Assembly: GCA_030760725.1 (NCBI GenBank)
Contig: JASWHV010000011.1
Location: 85,599,765 to 85,663,764 of the forward strand
Reading direction: 5' to 3'
DNA from: Neostapfia colusana
Taxonomy: Eukaryota; Streptophyta; Magnoliopsida; Poales; Poaceae
Length of the DNA: 64,000 nucleotides
A program made the position numbers and the translations under genes. Of the stretch, positions 57,952 to 64,000 are shown piece by piece. Within the stretch, counting starts at the first letter, position 1. Every line of letters starts with the position of its first letter. The notes under the pieces are model-generated. The model saw nothing but the letters and a program-made list of their open reading frames with translations. It ran no database searches and was not told the DNA's origin.

Positions 57952-59079
57952 TGGAGCGTCGACTTCTCCCGAAGACGACGTGATGGAGGAGGTCGGAGGC
58001 GCCGCTCCGCCCTCCGCCGCCCCGCTGCCCCTAGCAGACGCCCTCTTGCTCGCCCAGATGAGCGTCTGGCAGGTCTTAGCCGCGCTCGGTCGCGAGCGGG
58101 AGGAGCAGGTAGGTGAGAGGGATCGCCTCCTCACCTGGGGCGCCTTTTGAGGGAGCGGACCGAGGAGGTCAAGGGGGAGCTTGACTCGAGGCGGGCATCG
58201 CTCGACGTCATGGAGGCGCTTCTTGACCGTCAGAACAGGATTGTCGACCGTCTGGACTCCGAGACTCTGCGGCTCCACCAGGAGGCCCGCGCGTCTCACG
58301 CTCAGGCCAACGAGCGTCTTTCTGCCTTGGAGGATCTGCACCTGAAGCTGGGGAGCCGTGAGTGCGCCATCGCGGAGCAGGAGCGCTACGCGGCGGCCGA
58401 GGCGGAGAAGATCGCCGCACGGCTGGCGGCTGGCGAAGGCGACCTACGAGCCCGGGCTATGGAGCTAGAGACCCAGAAGGCAGACCTTGCCACGAGGGAG
58501 GAGCAGGTCTCCCAGGAGCGCCAGGCGATCCTGGATCGGGAGCTGGCAGCCGACTTCCGGGCTTCAGAGTTGGAGCGGCCTGCCCAGACTCTCCATTTTC
58601 GGGAAAGCTCTCTGGCAGCCAAGGAGAAGGAATTCTCTGAGGGGAGCCTTGACGCCTTGCTGGCAGCCTGCCGCGAGGTGGAGGAGCTCTTGGCCTCGCG
58701 GTCCTCCGAGGCCCGGGGGGTCTCAAGCTTCGTCGACCAGGCAGGGTCCGCCCTGGTCCCCCTTGGCTTCAGCCCGGTGAAGACAGTGACCCCTGCGCTG
58801 AAGGTGGCCAAAGTGATCGCCGCGCTCGAGTCTATCGGCGCCAAGCTGAACAGGCTAGATGCGGTGGTCGCTGGTGAACTCGAGGCAGAGGGACGGGGCA
58901 TGGCGATGGAGGTTGCCATGCACGTGTTGGCGTGCTTCCGGAGCCGGGATCCTTCCTTCTCACTGGAGCCAGCGAGACAGGGCCCCGCCGCAGAGCGGGA
59001 GAAAGCCGCCAGAGCCGAAGTCGGAGACGTGGCTGCCCTTGTAGCCTCTAGGTTCCGGCGCGAGTCAGGGGAACCCTAG
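57952..59079 (+). pseudogene. R7 ORF copy A: coiled-coil protein, 5' truncated and frameshifted
   Basis: The first part (57952 to about 58145) encodes EEVGGAAPPSAAPLPLADAL... and then a one-base loss shifts the frame. The second part (58147-59079) is open for about 310 residues, rich in Glu, Arg, Ala and Leu with strong coiled-coil character (LDVMEALLDRQNRIVDRLDS) and ends VASRFRRESGEP. It is homologous residue by residue to copy B at a constant offset of 4366 bp. Everything upstream of 57952 was displaced by R6. It resembles the C-terminal part of grass proteins annotated as putative gypsy-type transposon proteins, but that is from memory. No enzyme motif is visible. Confidence 0.8.
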
Positions 59080-59334
59080 GACTTGTATCTTTTCCTCTTT
59101 TTTTATTGAGTCTGTAGTCCAGCTCATGGAGCCTTGAATGAATAGACTCTTGCTATTTTTTGTGCCTGTGTGCTTTTGTCTTCTTCTTGGCTTGGCCTGG
59201 CCGAGTCCTTAGCTCCGCAAGGTACTCAGAGGTCTTCACCAATCTTGAAGCCCTGCACAGACACCTTCCCTGGGTCCTTATCGTGTTAAGGTCCCCGAAG
59301 GTCTCCGGAACTCGCCCCATGAGAACGGGGAGGT
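59080..59334 (+). other. R7 3' flank of copy A
   Basis: The sequence after the stop, including GAGTCTGTAGTCCAGCTCAT and CCTTAGCTCCGCAAGGTACT, is repeated after copy B at 63446-63660. No gene is seen. Confidence 0.7.
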
Positions 59335-59580
59335 CCGGATCTGCCGGCCACGTGGCGGGCCCGGAGCTCCTCCGGAGGAGAGGGGAGCTCCGGCCCCGCT
59401 GGACACGTGGGGCCTTCGGGGCTCGCCCCCGCGGAGGGAGTGAGGCTTGGCTCTGCCGGCCACGTGGCGGGCCCGGAGCTCCTCCGGAGGAGAGGGGAGC
59501 TCCGGCCCCGCTGGACACATGGGGCCTTCGGGGCTCGTCCCTGCAGAAGGGGCGAAACCCGGATCCTCCGGTCTTGCGCT
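59335..59580 (+). repeat. 112-bp GC-rich tandem repeat
   Basis: Two full units begin with GGCCACGTGGCGGGCCCGGA at 59346 and 59458. Each holds a near-palindrome GGAGCTCCTCCGGAGGAG followed by GGGGAGCTCC and a second CACGTGG or CACATGG. Related units occur at 60860-61190 and 63700-63960. Confidence 0.85.
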
Positions 59581-59999
59581 GGAGTAGTCGATGGCTCTTT
59601 GCCCCCCCCCCCTTCATGCGGTCCCCGTAGCTAAAACCTGGAGATCCTGCGCAGAGGTAGAGGAAGCGTAATTCTCCTCGGGGGGTTCTCCCCTCCCCGT
59701 CTCTTAGTCTTATTTGACTTACGGTCCTAGTTCGGTATACGGGGCTTGGGCAATTCTGTGTGCGAGGCGCCGGGGCTCCGGCTGCCTCCGAGGTCAGGGT
59801 ACGACCGTCCGGCCCCAAGTACCGGACCGTACGCCGGGGAAGCAGAGTGCACAGGCTTTGGGTACGGAACCAGGCAAAGCGGCTGTACTCCCCTGGACCT
59901 CCGAAGGGCAGGGCACGCACGTTTTGGGTCGGAACCGGCAAAGCAGGCTACGCACCCTTGACCCCCCATGAACAGCGCAGGCCTTTCCTGGAGGTGACC
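59581..59999 (+). other. R7 internal sequence, no gene recognised
   Basis: GC-rich sequence with a C-run at about 59600. Short open frames occur on both strands (for example 59727-60008) but none has a recognisable domain or a homologue elsewhere in the window. In the interpretation used here it lies between the copy A ORF and a minus-strand LTR. Confidence 0.4.
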
Positions 60000-60451
60000 A
60001 ATTGGCACCGCAACACCTGACTGGGGGAGGCCCGAAAGGCCCCCTGGCCATCGGCAGGTGCCTCAAGCACAACCGCCTTCGATAGGATAGCACATGCTGA
60101 CTATGGATGAGAGCGGGAAACGGGAGCTAAATGTATGGTGAGTGTCGAAGTGTGCGAACGACACTTCCCCCGGGCCTGCACTGGGCAGCCCGCGGAGGTT
60201 CTTTTTTTGGCGGGGCTAGTCTCCTAGCGGAAAGCTTGCGTAGATGGACGAGTTAGCGAGAGCTTGACATGGCGAGTTTTACGTGGTTCAGGCCGCCGGA
60301 GCGTAAAACCCTACGTCCACGGCGAGCTATGGAGCTCGCTGTATTGCTTGCTGCTCAGGGCCGGAGGCCTGAGCTTGGGGGTGAGTTACAGCTTGAGAGT
60401 GTATGACTAGCGTATGAGTTGCAAAGTGCGAACCCTTGCTATCGACGCCTA

Positions 60452-60480
60452 CCCGAGCCTTTTATAGTCCAAGGCTCGGG
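60452..60480 (-). promoter_or_regulatory. TATA box in the loop of a 10-bp inverted repeat
   Basis: CCCGAGCCTT (60452-60461) and AAGGCTCGGG (60471-60480) are perfect complements separated by 9 nt. The minus-strand TATAAAAG (60466-60459) sits at the edge of the loop. Confidence 0.6.
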
Positions 60481-60859
60481 CGGCTTACAAGGGAAGCCGG
60501 GACCCGACAGGTGGTCCTGGGAAGATTGTCTATTATCTACCGTATCTGTAGTTACGCCGGTGGTTGCCTCTGGTCGAAGGCTTCTGAGTCTTCATCTCGC
60601 CGCCCTGCCCATGCCGCGTGCTAGTCGTAGTGGTTGATGACGGCGCAGGCGGCATGGGATGTCTTGTCGCGGCGTTTATTGTCTGGCAGGTTCTGACACC
60701 GCGCGCCAGTCTGTGATGCGACTGGGCGCAATGGCACCTGACAGACGCGTGCTCCGCGTTTCCGCGTCTTGGGAAGACGCGGGCCTTGGATGCCTTGTAC
60801 GGGCAAGGTGTGGGGCGCCTTTACGCCCGCTGCCCACCGCTCGTGGGCAGGCAGCACCG

Positions 60860-61190
60860 TTCTTCTGGACACGTGGCGGGTCTGGAGCCCTTCTCTGAGG
60901 CGAGAAGGGTCCGGCCTGCGGGGCACGTGGAGCCTCCGGACCTCTCCCCGCGGAGGGCGAGGTCCAGCCTCTGTATGCTACGTGGCAGGCCCGGAGCTCT
61001 CCTCTGCGGAGAGGAAGGCCCGGCCTCGCTGGACGCGTGGCGTCTTCGGACCTCTCTCCTGCGGAGGGGGAGGTCCGGCTTCTGTATGCCACGTGGCGGG
61101 CCCGGAGCTCTCCTCTGAGGAGAGGGAGGTCCGGCCCCGCCGGACGCGTGGCGCCTTCGGAGCTCTCCCTGCGGAGAAGGGCGAGTACCT
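60860..61190 (-). repeat. GC-rich tandem repeat in putative R7 U3
   Basis: Three imperfect units of about 110 bp start with CACGTGGCGG (60870), TACGTGGCAGG (about 60979) and CACGTGGCGGG (61090), each with GGAGCTCTCCTCTG-type and CGGACCTCTC-type words. They lie upstream of the minus-strand TATA box. Confidence 0.75.
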
Positions 61191-61240
61191 TAGGCATTTT
61201 ACCCTGTGCGCGGGGGTACCCCATATCTCAGGTACCGACA

Positions 61241-61717
61241 GTGGCCCCCGGGCCCATCTCGGGGGAGATAGCGAGCCCGAGGTGGGACCTCCGTCTCTTC
61301 CGATCCGCGCACTTCCTCTAAGTCCCGAATTGACCGCTGCCGGAGCACGAACGGCCGCGGGGTCGTGAGAGCGTGCGCTCACTTGATGATTGCTTTTACT
61401 GCGGCGGTTCCCAAGGCTGCCACTTCTGCACGTTGCGGCGCTTTCTTCGGGAACCGCCGAAGTGCCTTGCCGGCTCATCTTCTCAGGAGACTGACTCCTT
61501 GACCCCACTGCTTTAGTTAAGCGGTTTGGGCCCACCCGTCATCGGCATTCGGTCTAGGAACCGAAGCGGTTGCCGGTGCGGGATATTCGGAGAGTTCCGA
61601 ATCGCTTGGAATTGCACCGGGAAGCTTTTTAGAGGGGGTCTCACCCCCATTGCAGCTTCCCTTCGCACTTCTCAGCATTTCTTCTCGGACTCTTGTGTTT
61701 TTGAGTTCTCCCTTGCC
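61241..61717 (+). other. Spacer or 5' UTR before R7 ORF copy B
   Basis: About 480 bp between the putative LTR edge and the ATG at 61718. It starts with the purine-rich tract on the minus strand. No plus-strand TATA box is obvious. Confidence 0.45.
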
Positions 61718-63445
61718 ATGGCTTCCAACCCGCTGCCAGAGAAGAAACGCGCTCGATCTCCTCCAGCAACGGCGTCGGTGCCAAGTCGGGATTCTGGGGT
61801 GCCTGACACTCCCTCCGGTGGCGACTCGAAGAGGCCCCGGGTTGATGCGCTGGGGGAAGCCTCTGGTGCGTCCCCTGTTCCACCAGTCCAGGCGACTGCA
61901 GAGCGGTCGTCGGCGACGGTTGCGGGCTCTGGAAATCCTACCCCGGCTCGGAAGTCGGGGTTTAGAGCCCGCTGGAGTGTCCTCGCTTCCCGGCCTTCCC
62001 CGTCTTGCGGGGAATCTGTGCCGATGCGCTCGGAGCCAGGGGCGACTGCCGCGGCCCCCAGGCCAGCGCGGACTTCTCCTGTTCCGGTGTGCCCGGACTC
62101 CGCGGCGTCGTCTCTTCCTGCCGAGACGGCAACCGCGGCCCCCGAGCCAGCACAGGTTGATCCTGCACTAGGCGGTCTGGCTTCTTCTCCAGCACAGCCT
62201 TCCCCGGCTCGTCCCTCTCCTCAGGTCAAGGAGCCAGAAGCTGAAAAGAGCCCAGCTGGCCTGGCTGCCAGAGCCGCGGAGCCAGCTTCTCCTGATCGGC
62301 GTCTCGTCTCGGCTGCTGGTGCGTCGGCTCTTCCTGAGGACGAGGTAATGGAGGAGGTCGGAGGGACTGCCCCAGCCTCTGTTGCTCCATTGCCTCTGGC
62401 GGACGCCTTCGCGCTTGCCGAGTCGAGCGTCCGACAGGTCTTGGCTGCGCTAGGGCGCGAGCGGGAGGAGTATACGGTTGAACGGGACCGCCTCCTCATC
62501 TAGGGGAACCTTTTGCGGGAGAGGACCGCGAAGGTTAAGAGCGAGCTCGACTCCAGGCGGGAGTTGCTCGACTTCAGGGAAGCGCTCGTCGACCAGATGA
62601 AGCGGGCTGTTGACTGCATGGACACCCAGTCGCGGCGGATCAACAGGGAGGCCCTGGAGGCACACGCCCGGGCCGAAGAGAGCCTCTCTGCTGCTGTGGA
62701 AATACGGCAGCGGTTGGAGCGCCGCGAACTCGCCGTTGAGGAGCGGGAGCGTTCCGTGGCAGCTGAGGCAGAGAGGGTCGCCGCGCAGCTGGCCGCGGGC
62801 GAGGATGACCTCCGAGCTCGGATGGAGGAGCTGGAGATTCTGAAGGCAGACCTTGACTTGAGGGAGGAACAGGTCTCCCATGATCGCCGGGCGGTCTTGG
62901 ACCGGGAGTTGACTGCCGGCTTCAAGGCCGCTGAGTTGGAGCGGCTAGCCGAGACTCTCCACCTTCGGGAGAGTTCCCTGGCGGCCAAGGAGAAGGAATT
63001 CTCCGAGAGGAACCTGGAGGCTCTGCAGGCGGCTCGCCGTGAGGTGGAGGAGCTCTCAGCCTTGCGGTCCTCCGAGGCTCTTGCGGTCTCAAGCTTCGTG
63101 GATCGAGCGGGGTCCGCCCTGATCCCTCTTTGCTTCAGTCCGGTGAGGGCCGCGTCTCCCGCACTGAAGATGGCAGAGGTGATCCCTGCGTTGGAGTCGA
63201 TCGGCGCCAAGCTGGACAGACTCGACTTGGTGGTCGCCAGCGAGCTTGAGGCCGAGGGCCGCAGCTTAGCTTTAGAGGTCACTTCGCATGTGCTGGCATG
63301 CTTCAAGAGCCGCGACCCCTCTTTTTCGCTAGAGCCAGCGAGAGAGGGCCCAGCCGTGGAGCGTGAGGAAGCTGCCAGGGCTGAAGTTGAGGATGTAGCC
63401 GCCCTTGTAGCCGCAAGGTTCCGGCGAGAGCCGGGAGGTCCTTAG
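61718..63445 (+). pseudogene. R7 ORF copy B: coiled-coil protein split by one in-frame TAG
   Basis: The ATG at 61718 has good context (TTGCCATGGC). The N-terminal 261 residues include two basic nuclear-type signals (KKRARS, KRPRVD), then a long Pro/Ala/Ser-rich low-complexity stretch and the conserved block EEVGG...PLPLADAFALAESSVRQVL. A TAG at 62501-62503 interrupts the frame, and the same frame continues as GNLLRERTAKVKSELDSR to 63445. The second half is about 310 residues of Glu/Arg/Ala-rich coiled coil. Copy A has Trp (TGG) where B has TAG. It may be the antisense additional ORF known between pol and the 3' LTR of some TAT-lineage gypsy elements; this is inferred from position and orientation relative to the putative LTR. 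Confidence 0.75.
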
Positions 63446-63699
63446 GACTTGTTTCTCCCTTTTTTATCGAGTCTGTAGTCCAGCTCATGGAGCCTTGTTT
63501 AATTTGACTCTCTTGGATACTTGTGTCTGTGATGCTTTTTCTCTCCTTCTTGGCTTTGCCTGGCTGAGTCCTTAGCTCCGCAAGGTACTTAGAGGCCATT
63601 TCCAATCTCGGAGCTTCGCACAGACACCCTCCCCAGGTCTTAACCGTGTTAGGAGCCCCCGGAGGTCTCCGAACCTCGCCCTATGGGGGGCTCCAAGTC
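63446..63699 (+). other. R7 3' flank of copy B
   Basis: It is homologous to 59080-59334, starting just after the TAG stop. No gene is seen. Confidence 0.7.
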
Positions 63700-63960
63700 T
63701 CCTTGCCACGTGGTGGGTCCGGAGCTCCTCCTCAAGAGATGGGAGCTCCGACCATGTTGGACACGTAGGGCTTTCGGAGCCCTCCCACTGAGGGGGGGGG
63801 GGGGAGGTCCGGTTCCTGCCTGCCACGTGGCGAGCCCGGAGCCCTCCTCAAGGAAGGAGAGAGTTCCGGGCCCGCTGGACACGTGGGGCCCCCGGGCCCC
63901 GCCCCTGCTGGAGGGGCAGGTCACGGTCCTTCCAGTCCCAGGCCGGTGTAGCTGGTAGCT
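63700..63960 (+). repeat. 117-bp GC-rich tandem repeat after copy B
   Basis: Units start GCCACGTGGTGGG (about 63705) and GCCACGTGGCGAG (about 63822), with a G-run of 12 or more at about 63791. It corresponds to the repeat after copy A (59335-59580). Confidence 0.8.
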
Positions 63961-64000
63961 CCTTTCCCCCCGCTTCATGCAGTCCCTGTCGCCGTAACCT

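Larger units (their letters stand above)
60000..61240 (-). repeat. Putative minus-strand LTR of R7 (TAT-like)
   Basis: On the minus strand the sequence from 61240 begins TGTCGGTACCTGAGATATGG, and is preceded by the purine-rich GATGGGCCCGGGGGCCAC, as expected for a polypurine tract and LTR start. About 780 bp further on is a TATA box (60459-60466), and then leader-like sequence containing GTAGGGTTTTACGCTCCGGC, which recalls TAT-lineage gypsy LTRs of grasses. The end near 60000 is a guess: no clear primer binding site was found. No second copy is in the window to prove the boundaries. Confidence 0.5.

Noticed and set aside
57952..64000. CACTA-type DNA transposon with subterminal repeats
   Set aside because: The CACGTG-rich repeats suggested it, but no CACTA termini or transposase domain was seen, and the TGTCGG start with adjacent purine tract fits an LTR better. 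Not fully excluded.

Overview
The window is repeat-rich plant DNA, almost certainly from a grass with a large genome. I found no host gene, tRNA gene, rRNA gene or CRISPR array. Everything I can explain is LTR retrotransposon, stacked by insertion of one element into another. The grass assignment rests on the element types: chromodomain Ty3/gypsy elements with 3-4.5 kb LTRs, an Opie/SIRE-type copia element with a two-zinc-knuckle Gag, and a GC-rich TAT-like element. The species cannot be told from the sequence.

Layout, using my own names R1-R7. R1 (1-10865, + strand) is a gypsy element with a 4.5 kb LTR; its 5' LTR is cut by the left window edge and its interior is dead. R1 sits inside the 3' LTR of R2 (10866-33591, - strand), a chromovirus with a 3.0 kb LTR. 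R3 (12922-27516, - strand) sits inside the R2 pol gene. R3 is nearly intact, has 4.08 kb LTRs and is flanked by a perfect 5-bp duplication, ATGAG. R2 in turn sits inside the LTR of R5 (33592-36224 and 48947-49688, + strand). R4 (36225-48946, + strand) is inserted in the same R5 LTR; it has a full-length gag-pol frame and an extra upstream ORF. R5 abuts the truncated 3' LTR of R6 (49689-57951, - strand), a decayed copia element. R6 interrupts R7 (57952-64000), two tandem copies of a coiled-coil ORF with a minus-strand TAT-like LTR between them. Order of insertion, oldest first: R7, R6, R5, then R2 and R4, then R3 and R1.

How the parts work: each gypsy element shows the same machinery, namely LTR promoter, tRNA-Met primer site, Gag with a CCHC knuckle, protease, reverse transcriptase, RNase H, integrase with a C-terminal chromodomain, polypurine tract and 3' LTR. 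R1 has lost gag and the integrase core, yet its two LTRs are almost identical, so it was probably copied by proteins from an R3-like relative.

The most interesting observation is in R4. A 259-residue ORF upstream of gag begins with a near-copy of the histone H3 N-terminal tail: TARKSTGG at residues 7-14, in the same register as H3. It lies in an element whose integrase carries a chromodomain, the fold that reads methylated H3 tails. Others are an array of CACGTG boxes in the R2 U3 region, a covarying stem in the R1 LTR, an Asp-to-Asn change in the R4 integrase active site, and disruption of both R7 ORF copies at the same joint. All identity and age figures are hand estimates.
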